From contig NC_087118.1 of assembly GCF_963855985.1 (NCBI RefSeq), positions 10,312,501 through 10,376,500 on the forward strand: DNA of 64,000 nt. The letters run 5' to 3'. The position numbers and the translations under genes were made by a program. Below are positions 31,540 through 42,082 of the stretch, piece by piece (within the stretch, counting starts at the first letter, position 1; each line of letters starts with the position of its first letter). The notes beneath the pieces are model-generated. The model was not told the DNA's origin, ran no database searches, and saw only the letters and a program-made list of their open reading frames with translations. Origin of the DNA: Ostrinia nubilalis. Its lineage: Eukaryota; Arthropoda; Insecta; Lepidoptera; Crambidae.

Positions 31540-32585
31540 GGAGCTACGTCTCTGAATTCTTTCAAACTTAACAACGGCTCTGACCGACGTCCGTGAATGA
31601 CTGTTGAAATCTTGCATACTGTTCGTATAATAAAGAAAACCTATCTTCTGAAAAACTAATATTTAGACCTTCATACGGATAATATGATGAATTTAAAAAT
31701 ACTCTTACATCACGGACGTGACAATGATCAAACTCTGCCATTGACAATGCAACGTTATGTTTGCGGTTGGTTTGTAAGGCAATGACAACAAATCGCGGTT
31801 TCTCTACTTGTGAAGAAGTTTTTATAGACCAAGTATGCTTACGTGTTTTAGGCAGTAATGGGTATTCATACAGATCCCAATTACGAAACGTTAATGGAAT
31901 AGCTCGATCTTTCTCTAAATGTTTTAATAGGTTAATTCTTTCTCGGTCCGAAACTTTGATGTGTGGAACTCGCCATATAATTTTATTGATTATAATGTCA
32001 TCTACAACTTCACCCGCGTTTAACTTGACCGCATTAAGATTAGTCTAAACACGAGTTAGTATTACTGAGAAGTAATACTAACTCGTGTTTAGAGTTAATA
32101 ATAATTTTTTCGTAGTCTTCGGCAAATCCTAGTATCCTGTTTAATGGTATAGATGCAGAAAATGATCCACCACTGGCATTGTTTGTTCCTGCGGTTGACC
32201 AGCCCCAAACTCGACCACACTTAGATTCATTGTCATTTAATGATAGGTAAGATTTTGTTGTTGTAGTAATACCAGCATTCTTAATTTTGTCTATTTCTAC
32301 TCCATTTAATTCATATCTTATATCTTGGAAGAGAAATAGGGCAGGATTATTTACGAAGTGTACATTTGATACTTTTTCTTTGGTGGTGCTGTTATACACA
32401 ATTACTTTTCCTTCGATATATAGACTACTAAGTGAAGGTAACACGTACAAGTCTTGTTGGTTGATAGGTATTCGTATTTCATCATTCTTATTGAAACTTG
32501 TCACGTATGGTTTGTACGAATGATACTCGAAACTTTCAATGCTGTTATCGTATAATGTTTGCTGAGATATATTTAAAATATTCAT
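31540..32585 (-). pseudogene. MCP: Polinton major capsid protein (double jelly roll), N-terminal and middle part
   Basis: The start ATG at 32585 opens a 181-codon frame with family-typical strings (FEYHSYKPYV, EIRIPINQQDLYVLPSLSSL, NNPALFLFQDIRYELNGVEI). A perfect 22-bp hairpin at 32043-32091 ends that frame. Homology continues in 32040-31560 (KIIWRVPHIKVSDRERINLL, VALSMAEFDHCHVRDV). Another frame change lies near 31585, and the fold-back element interrupts the gene at about 31530. In Polintons this protein builds the icosahedral shell. This copy cannot make it. Confidence 0.88.
32043..32091. repeat. Perfect 22-bp hairpin inside the capsid gene
   Basis: CTAAACACGAGTTAGTATTACT, four or so bases of loop, then its exact reverse complement. 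The inverted duplication of coding sequence truncates the upstream frame. Confidence 0.85.
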
Positions 32586-33028
32586 TTTATCAAACCAATT
32601 AACTTCAGAAATTCTTTATTAGTCTTGGTTAGCTTCTTCTTTAGCTGAAGCGGTCTGTCTTTGTGAAATGATCTTTTAGAACTGACTGAAGTACTCAATG
32701 TAGAAGCCACTTTTACCGAAATGAACGTCTTTAGAACAATAAATATTTGTTTTCAATGTGTTATTATTGCAAGTGAGTTTTAATTTAGTGTTCTTAATGT
32801 TGTTTTTTAAACAATCACAAATATCCTGAAGCTCGTAAGACCCTTCAGGAATTTCAATGATCTCATTTTCACGTAAAACTTTTTGTTTCTTTCATCTATG
32901 TTAGGAATTGAATTGAAGGTTGAAAAATATAAAAGACCGCATTCATAGTTCTCTCGAAGCTCCAAAGTCGGTGAATAGTTTGTTGTTAAGAAGGCTGCTG
33001 TCCCGGTTATAGACACAGTGAAAGACAT
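32586..33028 (-). pseudogene. Polinton penton-like minor capsid protein
   Basis: Start ATG at 33028 with MSFTVSITGTAAFLTTNYSP and LYFSTFNSIPNIDE, which match the single-jelly-roll penton protein family of Polintons. A frameshift near 32880 diverts the frame. Homologous codons continue downstream to about 32590 (IIEIPEGSYELQDI). It is adjacent to the capsid gene, the usual arrangement. Confidence 0.75.
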
Positions 33029-33070
33029 TATTATACTGACACTTTTATTAAATAATATTATTTATTTATA

Positions 33071-33396
33071 TGTCGGAGAACGGTCAGAAGGGGCAAGACA
33101 TTATGTTTCACCAGGAAGTTAAATAAAACGATGTATAGTTTTTACACTATAAATTGTTGTATTTCGGTAAGAATACAATAATAACAATAATAATATTCGA
33201 GCAGTCTCACACACAGGACCGAGACAACAATACCGAGCGGCGGGTAAGGCCAGAATGCCACGACTACGGTCGTGCTCGTTCTTTTATACAGCCATCCCCA
33301 CCCAAACCGGCTAGGCAGGTAGCGCCCGACCTGTCTCGGTGCGGTCAATACAACTCCTTTTACTTACTGCAAACTATTTTATAACATAACTAGACA
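33071..33396. mobile_element. Candidate solo LTR (326 bp)
   Basis: Begins TGTCGGAGAACGG and ends AACTAGACA (TG...CA), with an AATAAA signal near 33122. It sits between Polinton genes without coding content. Flanks TTTATA and TTTACA are only an imperfect duplication, so assignment is tentative. Confidence 0.5.
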
Positions 33397-33427
33397 TTTA
33401 CAATAAATCAAATTATAATTTATTACA

Positions 33428-33844
33428 TTAAAAATTTATGTTGTTATTATTATTTGGTTTTATTTTTATTAAAATGATTACTAAGTAATTACATGACAAT
33501 CGATATTCTACGACATATATAAAATGTTTGTTCCAATAATTCCTTAAAAATTTCAAACACAAATGACCACAGTTCATCGTTCCAAAGGCCTGATGTCGTA
33601 CATAATTATAGTTTATAGGTAAGTTACGAAAATATTTGACTAATTCAAATGGTGGTTTTAAATTACCAAAACTGTCATAATATTCAACGTAATCATATTG
33701 CTTTACAAAGGCTACCCAATGTGTACCAGGATTTTTGTTACTATCCAAATTCATGATTGCACATTCTATCTTCTTAGGCTTCGCAGGTAATGTATCTCTC
33801 ATGAATACACAACGAAAGAATGGAATATCAGTTATCACTAGCAT
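33428..33844 (-). CDS. PRO: Polinton adenain-type cysteine protease
   Basis: 138-aa frame. The catalytic elements of the C5/Ulp1-like family are visible: His in PGTHWVAF, Asp in YYDSFGNLK, then Gln-x-Gly...Cys in HQAFGTMNCGHLCLKFL. In Polintons and adenovirids it processes virion proteins. Its ATG lies inside the end of the PLA2-domain gene (17-bp overlap), indicating a compact transcription unit. The C-terminal 25 residues, Ile/Asn-rich, may be readthrough into AT-rich sequence. No break in the core, so this gene may still be intact. Confidence 0.88.
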   Translation of the reverse strand: MLVITDIPFFRCVFMRDTLPAKPKKIECAIMNLDSNKNPGTHWVAFVKQYDYVEYYDSFGNLKPPFELVKYFRNLPINYNYVRHQAFGTMNCGHLCLKFLRNYWNKHFIYVVEYRLSCNYLVIILIKIKPNNNNNINF

Positions 33845-34613
33845 GTTCTAATATATCCAGGTTAGTGAGCGCACGTCTAGGTAGCCGCTTAATTAGTTTT
33901 TTGTGATATAAACCAGCTCCTTTTTTATGAGGTTTTATATACAGTCCTTTTCCAAGGGCTACCGCTTCCATCATTCTGTTGTGCCTTTCTGATTCCATTA
34001 GACTCTTTTGTGCGGCTTTAGAATCATTAACAGCTTTTGCTATACCAGCTGCACCTCCCGCAAGGGAACCTAAAGCCGATAACCCCGCAAATATAGGAAT
34101 AAGTGGTAAAAGTCCTCCACATTTTGGAAGAGGAATACATCGAGGTAATCGTATTCCTTTTTTGTTGCTGAAAAGTTTTTTTGCAGCTGCAGCTGCGTAT
34201 TTTATAGCAGAGTGATTATCTTTAGTTTTAAGTTTTTTTAATTCTAATTTTATTTTCTTTATCCCTTTCTTAAAGGATGTTGTGCCTCGACCGGCTCTGA
34301 TTTTGGCTTTCATCGCATTTTTAACTATCCATGAAGCAATTTTTTCTCCTTTTCCAACATCTTTTGATTTTAGCCTTTTCTTAGCCATATTTAACAATTC
34401 TAAGTCAGCCTTTTGTCGAGTACCAGAGTCTTTATTCAAGTAAGCAATATTGTGGTGCATACAAGCCTCGTCCAATTTGTTAATCCCACGGTCGCCTTGA
34501 AGTAATCGTTTATGAAGTTTAGTTCCAGGACCACAAAATTGATACCCAGGTAAATGTAACTCAAACGGTAAATGATCTATCAAGGTATTAATTATACCAC
34601 TGCCTTCCGTCAT
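33828..34613 (-). CDS. Polinton virion-type protein with PLA2-like domain
   Basis: 261 aa, intact. Residues 20-65 resemble the parvovirus-type phospholipase A2 domain: YQFCGPGT (calcium loop) and DEACMHHNIAYL, where the usual His-Asp is His-Asn. The canonical catalytic Asp partner is therefore changed and activity is doubtful. A Lys-rich middle follows, then a hydrophobic Gly/Ala segment (LLPLIPIFAGLSALGSLAGG), which could be membrane-active, and a basic tail. It overlaps the protease gene downstream. In Polintons such proteins are thought to be minor capsid or membrane-penetration components. Confidence 0.75.
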   Translation of the reverse strand: MTEGSGIINTLIDHLPFELHLPGYQFCGPGTKLHKRLLQGDRGINKLDEACMHHNIAYLNKDSGTRQKADLELLNMAKKRLKSKDVGKGEKIASWIVKNAMKAKIRAGRGTTSFKKGIKKIKLELKKLKTKDNHSAIKYAAAAAKKLFSNKKGIRLPRCIPLPKCGGLLPLIPIFAGLSALGSLAGGAAGIAKAVNDSKAAQKSLMESERHNRMMEAVALGKGLYIKPHKKGAGLYHKKLIKRLPRRALTNLDILEHASDN

Positions 34614-35343
34614 CGATAATCATAAAGTGAGTTTAAGGAGAAATAAGTATGACATTTATACAGGGTGTTTCAAAATACCCCCTAAAGCCTGAAAGGGCAC
34701 AGAAACTGAAACAATCTGAAATAGAAGCCGTTGTTCCTATTGTCATATCTTGAACGGTTTTGGAAATAACGTACATCGAAAGTTTCCAAAAATATCGATA
34801 TGAATTCCCTCACTTTCGATCAGCTGCAGCGGGGTTCATCGAACGCAAATCATAGACTTTGTATTTTTCAGAATGTCAATTAGCCGCATTTTTTGCCTAC
34901 TTCCTTTATCGATGTGTTCAAAGCATGTTTGTTCGTTAAATAAACATTTTAAATAGGTACTCACTAACACTTTACATGTGTACGTAAGTACATTTGAAAA
35001 ATTTTGTGAAAACTTCATCTATCGAAATCAGGCCACTTGATGGAAAAAAAATCGTAAGTAAATAACTTTTTCCGATAGCAACATCACTACTAATGAAAGT
35101 TTTCAAACATTCTTAGACAACAGAAAAAAAATAAAAAAATCCGTGAAATTCCAGGTAGGTTACGTTACCGTACCTTTAGTCGAATTCTGTTATTATTTAA
35201 TCTTTTGATAAATTGCATTTCCGCCCATCTTTAGCTTACTCCTAGTACCTTTCCTGGTACCACCAGGAGTAAGATTGAATTGTGTTCCGTATAAAAATAA
35301 GCATTTAGTAACCCGTTTGTAAGTTCACCATAAGCACCAATAA

Positions 35344-35666
35344 GGCCTCATAATTACGGAGCCGCAGCGCATGATAAACACAAAAAATATTGATGCGAGT
35401 CGGGTGAAGTGGTGGTGCCAGCCTCTCTTCCCGCGGTGAATCCTTCAGCGACTATTGCCACGCATGCCGCAACAATAAACGCCGTGTGAGACGCATCGAA
35501 GCCATCCGCAGGATTCGGCTGCAAATAACGTTCCATTTCAAGAATACGCGTCTTAAATCGCTTTTCCGTAAAAGCACTCATGCACACACAATGCCAATGT
35601 TTGAACTCAGTTGGTCGCACAGCGTAAGATTGTGGTAAGATGCCCGGCGTCTCCGTAAATGAGGCC
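35344..35666. mobile_element. PIF/Harbinger-like MITE
   Basis: The TIRs GGCCTCATAATTACGGAG and CTCCGTAAATGAGGCC have flanking TAA/TTA. The interior is GC-richer and has an 88-aa minus frame (35354-35620) of unknown origin, with MSAFTEKRFKTRILEMERYL and an Ala/Val-rich segment. Confidence 0.6.
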
Positions 35667-35714
35667 TTAGTTTTATTTCATTTTTTTATTTTAACAATTT
35701 GTTGAGTAGTCATT

Positions 35715-35806
35715 GGATACAGAGGCGTTCACATCATATTTTACAAAATCCTTGCAAAATGGGTCTTATTTAAGCAGAAAAAGGTTGATGTGAACGCATC
35801 TGTACC
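35715..35806. repeat. Small hairpin MITE
   Basis: GGATACAGAGGCGTTCACATCA pairs with TGATGTGAACGCATCTGTACC, with a short spacer. No coding content. Confidence 0.65.
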
Positions 35807-36617
35807 ATTATTATTATTTTGTAATAATTTGCCAATAATAATAAACATTAATAGCGGCATTTAAAAAAATGCTGAGAATTTAAAACAATTCTAAAATAAT
35901 AATAATAACAACAACAACAAAAAACGTACATTTTGACAAACATTGTATTTAGTAAGGCAAGCGCTCAAAGAAAGGCCAACGTGGAAGCAAAAGTACTAGG
36001 GAAACATCAGTGCTTGAGCTTAAGCATTTTGGGTTTTCAGTTTCTTTTACGAAACCCTAATAGACAGTGATTGTAAACATTTTTACTTAGAATTTTTTTT
36101 GGTGGCTTGTTTTGAGTTTGCACATTTGCATAGTAACGGTTGGCACCTTTTAAACCCGCGCGTTCGCGGGGGCGAGTGGGGCGCCTTATTAAATTTTTCA
36201 AATATCCCAAAAATGAAATTTTAAGTTGGTATGAAGAACATGACGTCATACTGCAGCATCGTATCGTACAACTCCGTGTAAGTTTTTCCCTCCATTCGAT
36301 AAAATTTGTCGTAACAGAAAATCAAAAAACATTAACTACTCACATCCATAATCATTATTTCAAAACACATAAATGCCTAGTCTACTAGTCAGGCATGATT
36401 CATGCATGATACAATATCGTAATACTAACTTACCATCAGGTGAGATCGCGGCCAAATGTTTAACTATTCATTTAAAAAATATGCTTTTATTTACTCATAA
36501 CCTTTCTTTAATAAATTTCAAAATCGTCTCGTACTTTTAAACTTAAAATCTTAAAAATCAATAAAAAATTAAAATAATACCCAAAGAAAATGTTGGCAAC
36601 CTCATTTGTGAGTGGGC

Positions 36618-36673
36618 TAGGGAACACCACCCCCCGCCCTGGAGCCCACCACCCCCCGCCCTGGCGCCCACTC
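36618..36673. repeat. Short GC-rich tandem duplication
   Basis: CCACCCCCCGCCCTGG occurs twice, each followed by a GCCCAC string, in an otherwise AT-rich stretch. Confidence 0.7.
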
Positions 36674-36769
36674 TAACGGCTAACTCGTGCGCAGCGCTGC
36701 GCGCCTGGTACACAATGGGCCGAAATATGCATTGCGTACTAATTCCGGACCAACAATAATTTTTTATCT

Positions 36770-37400
36770 ATACTTATAATAAATCTGTAGAGAGGTCAAT
36801 TCTGTACATGAAATATATTTTCAAAATAACTATCAGGGGGTGATTAGTGATCGATACTGATGCCAAAAATGCAATCAGTAAAATTTTTGTCTGTCTGTCT
36901 GTCTGTCTGTCTGTATGTTCCTTATAGAAACAAAAACCACTTGACGGATTTTAACGAAACTTGGTACAATTATTTTTCATACTCCTGGGCAGGTTATAGG
37001 ATACTTAGGAATTCCCACGGGACCGGGAATTAGCGGGAAAATCCTTTTGTACGAAAAATCTAAACCGCTTAAGTTAGACGCTTGAAATTTGGCATGCAGG
37101 TACCTTAGTGAACTTAAAGCTTAGTTACAACAGGATATTGCAAAATTCCCATGGGAACGGGAGTTAGTGGGAAAAAACATTTGTATGAAAAAATCTAAAC
37201 CGCGTAAGATAGACTCTTGAAATTTGGCATGCAGGTACCTTAGTAAACTTAAAGCTTAGTTACAACAGGATATTGCAAAATTCCAACGGGAACGGGAGTT
37301 AGCGGGAAAAAACATTTGTATGAAAAAATCTAAACCGCGTAAGATAGATGAAGGGGGTAAAACGGGATCCACGCGTACGAAGTCGCGGGCGGCCGCTAGT
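36770..37400. repeat. Dispersed repeat with (GTCT)n and an internal 125-bp tandem duplication
   Basis: (GTCT)n lies at about 36888-36913. Units of about 125 bp containing CTTGAAATTTGGCATGCAGG repeat two to three times between about 37060 and 37345. The right end carries the inverted form of the GCGGCCGC module seen at 4380. Confidence 0.8.
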
Positions 37401-37893
37401 ACACAAATAATTTTAAACATTATGCCTTTTGTATGTTAAACTTTTGGTGGTACAAATACTCTTAAGATTGTGTATGTAATTCTAATTCAGCAAACTCTTA
37501 CTGTAAACGTAAACTTATTACAAAGGTAATGCTAGAACATAATCACGGGATGCCATTACTTTAATATGCTTAAACTAAACAAGGCGGCTGAATAAAGGTA
37601 TGGGAGAAATACTAAGTAGGTGCGCGTTATTGACACTGCACTGATATCAGAACGTGTAAACATTGAGGCTCAGTCAAAGAGAAGGTGACCTTTGTTCCTT
37701 AACTCGCCGAGCCTATTATTTACTTTGCGTGTTTGAACACATTCACTCAATGTTTTGTTAAATTTAAGTTTAGCCACTACCTACTTAATGGCATGTATTT
37801 AATCGTTTTGTAATTATCTCTTTGTCAAACAAAATAAATCAGAAATAGCAAAAAAAAACTGACCTTTACACGAAAAATTTTATTAAAAAAAAT

Positions 37894-38881
37894 AAAACCG
37901 ACTCCAAAAAACATACACTAAAAAGTAGAAAAATAATTACTAATTTCCTACTTACTTATTAGGACGAATTAATATTTATGTAGGTATACCATGATTGATA
38001 CTTCTGGAGTCGGTGCCAAGATTATGAAACATGTAAAGTTTACCTGCACCGACTCCAAAAGTATCAATCATGGTATACCTACATAAATATTAATTCGTCC
38101 TAATAAATAAGTAGGAAATTAGTAATTATTTTTCTACTTTTTAGTGTAGGTTTTTTGGAGTCGGTTTTATTTTTTTAAATAAAATTTTACTTATTTCTTG
38201 CTTTTTAGTTAACTAATTATTACCTTGATGTTACCACTGAAGGTAGGCAGTACATTGACACCATATTCTTCATGTCTAGTGTAAATAATATTCCCTACAA
38301 AATACAGGTTACCATATAGGAAACCTAAAAAGACCTTAAACCGTCAGCCCACCTTAAAAACATGAAAGAATACAACTGTTGGTCTAATTTTGTACTTATA
38401 ATATTTAAAGAATTATCCTCCAACTCCAAAGCATTAAGGAGTTGTACCTACCATGACCAGTTCATCATGATGAGATGATGAATATCTGATGTAAACACTT
38501 GAATAACTTTAGAAACTATACTTATCTATTTAAAAGAATTATCTTCCAACTCCTAAGCATTAAGGAGTTTTACCTTCTATCATCAGCTCATCAATATGAG
38601 ATGATGATTTCCAGGAGCAAATACTTGAATAACTTAAGAAAAAGTTTGAAAAACGATATACGTGCCTATAAAATTTGAGGGTTGCCCTTGATTTCCCTAG
38701 GATCCCATCATCAGATCCTGACTTGGTGACAATGGGACCACCTCAGAAGTGTACCCTATCGAACAAAAAAAGAATTTTGAAAATCGGTCCACAATTGACG
38801 GAGTAATCGGTGAACATACATAGAAAAAAAAAAATACATACAGTCGAACATATAACCTCCTCCTTTTTTGAAGTCGGTTAA
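37894..38881. mobile_element. Hairpin-bearing TIR repeat, copy 2
   Basis: Near-identical to 10028-10998 but with both ends present (AACCGACTCCAAAAAAC and, inverted, AACCGACTTCAAAAAAG). Long hairpin arms are about 37894-38015 and 38046-38168, with only scattered mismatches. Confidence 0.85.
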
Positions 38882-39353
38882 TTAAGTTAAAATTTAGTTA
38901 CCTACTTAACTATTTAATACGTGTAAATCAGTCTTAGGCTGCTTTTGTAAAAGTGAAAATTATTGAGGGACGCTTTAGAATGTTGATATGAAAATAAATT
39001 TGAGAATTCAATAACATTTCTTCTATTTTAAAATGAGACGTAACTTGGTAGACAAAGTAGGTACATAAACGACATTGCGACATTCCTTTACCTGCGAAAT
39101 AAAAATTAGCGTACTAAAATCATTGTTAAAATGTTGTTGAAATGTTGCATTGTCATAATAAGAAGTTGTAAAAATTTGGTATGTGGCACGATCCCGTTCG
39201 CACCACTTTGCACTGCGGAAGCGCCGAAAGATCGCGACACCGGCCGTCGGCTCTTCTTTGATTTAGTCGTTCATATGCTTCGTGCGTGATCGGTGTGTTT
39301 TCCTATCGTTTAACTACTTTCGAAAGCTTTGTGTTTTGTGTTGTTTTGCTACA

Positions 39354-40454
39354 ATGGCAATGTTTTCTAATTCCGAATATTATGAGATGATGTTGTGTGT
39401 GGGTCGAGCTGATGGAAATTTAACTCAAGCCCGTGAACTTTATCGGGAACAGTTTATCGAAGGTAGACCGGCGGCTGACCAGCGACGGCTTCCGTCGTAT
39501 CAGTGTTTCCATGATATGGTGACACGTCTCCATTCTACGGGCTCTTTTCATCGATCGGGTTCTAGTGGACGCCCAAATACAAACGAAATGCGTGCAGAAG
39601 AGGTTCTGCAACTCTTTGAAGACGAACCGACGACCAGTACAAGGCGCGCCGGGGCGCGACTTGGAATGAACCATGTTTCAGTTTGGCGAACACTGAAAGA
39701 AGATGGTCAACATCCGTACCACTACCGCCGCACACAGGAATTGATTCCTACTGACTTTGCGCCGCGAATAACCTTTTGTCAGTGGTACCTAGCGCAACTG
39801 GAAGCCGACCCGAACTACGTGAACCGTGTTATTTGGACGGATGAGGCTACGTTCACTAGGAGCGGGATTTCCAACATCCACAATGAACACGTTTGGTCGC
39901 ACGTCAACCCCCGCGTATCTCGCCAAGGAAATTTCCAGCATCAGTGGCGCCTCAATGTGTGGGCCGGAATTTACAATGGCCATGTCATCGGCCCTGTCAT
40001 TTTACCCGCGCGCCTGAACGGAGATAATTACCTCTCCTTTTTACAAACGGACTTCGAGGACGCTATTGACGACATTTCAGTCATCGAAACGGAGTACTTT
40101 GAACAGCAGCGAGACATGGTATTCCAGCACGACGGCGCTCCCGCACATTTTGCTCGTAGTGTACGAGCGCATTTAGATCGAAGATTTCCAGGAGGCTGGA
40201 TCGGACGCTCGGGACCGATACCTTGGCCTGCCCGTTCTCCTGATATTACCCCGTTGGACTTTTTTTTGTGGGGTTTTGTGAAAAACCAAGTTTATTTTAC
40301 GGACTGCCATACCGTGGAGGAAATGGAACAGCGTGTGAGGTCTGTGTTTGCGTCAATAACGCCTACCATGGTGCGAAATGCAACACAGGCCATATCAAGA
40401 CGGGCAAGAATATGCGTGCAGCAAGGAGGACGTCATTTTGAGCCACTTTTGTAG
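39354..40454 (+). CDS. DD41D Tc1/mariner transposase, intact
   Basis: I take ATG 39354 (MAMFSNSEYYEMML). The frame also has an earlier ATG at 39282. N-terminal helix-turn-helix segment: DGNLTQARELYREQF and LPSYQCFHDMV. A second DNA-binding part ends with MNHVSVWRTL. The catalytic triad is D163 in VIWTDEATF, D260 in FQHDGAPAHF and D302 in SPDITPLDFFLW. The last two are separated by 41 residues, the spacing of the rosa (DD41D) group, in contrast to DD34D/E of mariner/Tc1. The frame has no stop or shift over 366 codons, so the enzyme may be functional. It excises and inserts elements at TA. Confidence 0.9.
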   Translation: MAMFSNSEYYEMMLCVGRADGNLTQARELYREQFIEGRPAADQRRLPSYQCFHDMVTRLHSTGSFHRSGSSGRPNTNEMRAEEVLQLFEDEPTTSTRRAGARLGMNHVSVWRTLKEDGQHPYHYRRTQELIPTDFAPRITFCQWYLAQLEADPNYVNRVIWTDEATFTRSGISNIHNEHVWSHVNPRVSRQGNFQHQWRLNVWAGIYNGHVIGPVILPARLNGDNYLSFLQTDFEDAIDDISVIETEYFEQQRDMVFQHDGAPAHFARSVRAHLDRRFPGGWIGRSGPIPWPARSPDITPLDFFLWGFVKNQVYFTDCHTVEEMEQRVRSVFASITPTMVRNATQAISRRARICVQQGGRHFEPLL

Positions 40455-40808
40455 GTATGTACCTAACCATAATTTTGAATGCTTGTTGTTTTGTTAACGA
40501 CGTGCGTGTATTTTTTTCTCCGTAGGTATTAAATAATAATAATACCTAGTAAATACTAGGCGCACAGAATGTTTTAATGAGGCGTGGCCGGGGGCATGAA
40601 CATAGAAAGTTGCTCCTGGTCACTCCTGGTAGGACAATGAACCCAAATTAGTGATGGGAATTTTTATAATCGATATTTTTATTTTACATAAATTTACCCG
40701 AAATTTGAATATGTCGCTATGACTGTAAGAAATTAACAAGGGACTCTTTATAGACGTCTATTAAATACCCTTCAGTTATTAGGGGTTTTTTTGAAACACC
40801 CTGTATAC

Positions 40809-41762
40809 CTACACCACAATTTCACTTTTGTCAACCCAACTGTTTTCCTTAGCACTTAAACCCAACCATTTTACAAAAAGTTTGTTGCCGTTCCTTTTTT
40901 TAACTTTTTCGATAAGATAAAGGTCCGTCAATTTAGTTTTTTGTAATTCATATCCATAAAAAGAACCAAGAATAATTTGATTGTGTTTGTCTTCAATTTG
41001 ATACGTTTGAGGTACTGTTTGATTGACTTTTACGATACGGAAAATTTCTGTAGACCAATTGGGCGTATAACCTTTATAAAAATCTCCTTTGAATTTACTT
41101 ATACGAACAAAGTTGCCGACTTGAAAATTTGATCGTTAACGCATTTGTGGCTTGTGGCTTTTAATAATATTAGATCTAACAACAATCTCATTAAAATGGT
41201 TGACATCTATTGGTTTGAATTTTGTAACGTGATGCAAAGTGTGGTTATATTGCTTTACAACGGTATCTAAATTATTTTTAAACCATTGATATCGACCGCA
41301 TAAACTAAATACTTTGTAGAGATGAGATTTTAATGTTCTTATTACTCGTTCCACAATGGCTGCCTTTTTAATCGAGAACGTAGAATAATGATTTATGTTA
41401 TATCTTTTAGTTAACTGTTTGAAATAATCGTTATAAAACTCAGTACCCGAATCTGTTTGCAAATTTTTAGGTTTTCGATTTGATTCGATAAATATACTAT
41501 GTAATGCATTAGTAACATTTTGTTTGGACTTCGACTTCAATGGTTTAACCCATACATATTTTGACAAAGCATCAATTACAACTAAAACATATTTATATCC
41601 TTTATTAAATGTCGAGTACTTCTGAAAATCTATGAGGTCAGCTTGCCATAAGTCATCAATTCCTCTAATAATCGTATGTCGACGGATGAAATTTCTTCTT
41701 GCTGGTTTGTGAAGCTCATTAACCAGATCTTGTTTACTCATTCTTGATAGATTTTGCAGCAA
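40809..41762 (-). pseudogene. INT: Polinton retroviral-type integrase
   Basis: The DDE catalytic core is readable: D in LWQADLIDFQKYS, D in LQTDSGTEFYND and E in AAIVERVIRTLK. After an in-frame TAA at 41134-41136 the same frame continues through an SH3-like/chromo-type C-terminal region (VGNFVRISKFKGDFYKGY; GNKLFVKWLGL) to a stop at 40809-40811. That stop is only a few bases from the DD41D insertion. The N-terminal zinc-binding part is not evident in this frame. Polinton integrase inserts the element with a 6-bp duplication. Confidence 0.85.
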
Positions 41763-41770
41763 TCATCTGA

Positions 41771-42082
41771 TTAATTTCTTTTTTTTGTGTAATAATGTGC
41801 AGTTAAATTATTAGTAGTTATTTTTTCCAAATTATTAAGATACTTTTTTATATTACTTTGAATGGTTTTCAATTCATTTTTTACATCTTGGACACATTTA
41901 TCCACATACTCTTTATTAACAGCCTCGTCATCTTTTTCTGGAGTTAGTAGTCCTTTTAGTCTCGATGATTTTAAGTCAAAGTCACCTGCATCTGACTTTA
42001 CTATCGTGTCAGTAAGAATATTCGCAAATTCAGACAGTCGTAAACGCTTATGAACGTGGTGACCAAATTTATCTATATTCAT
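41771..42082 (-). CDS. Conserved Polinton small protein (103 aa), coiled-coil tail
   Basis: Intact frame. It starts MNIDKFGHHVHKRLRLSEFA. It has a central block (SSRLKGLLTPEKDDEAVNKE) and a probable coiled coil (ELKTIQSNIKKYLNNLEKIT). The start overlaps the upstream gene's stop by four bases (ATGA), and the integrase begins nine bases after its stop. This looks like a translationally packed operon-like unit. Homologues sit at this position in insect Polintons; function unknown. Confidence 0.6.
   Translation of the reverse strand: MNIDKFGHHVHKRLRLSEFANILTDTIVKSDAGDFDLKSSRLKGLLTPEKDDEAVNKEYVDKCVQDVKNELKTIQSNIKKYLNNLEKITTNNLTAHYYTKKRN

Larger units (their letters stand above)
34661..40803 (+). 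mobile_element. TIR-bounded DD41D (rosa-type) Tc1/mariner element, 6.1 kb
   Basis: The ends CAGGGTGTTTCAAAATACCCC and (reverse complement) CAGGGTGTTTCAAAAAAACCCC are flanked by TA on both sides (34659-34660 and 40804-40805). It lies between the PLA2-domain gene and the integrase stop. The transposase is near the right end. About 4.6 kb upstream of it holds nested repeats (35344-35666, 35715-35806, the 36.8-37.4 kb repeat, 37894-38881), which explains the unusual length. Confidence 0.8.
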
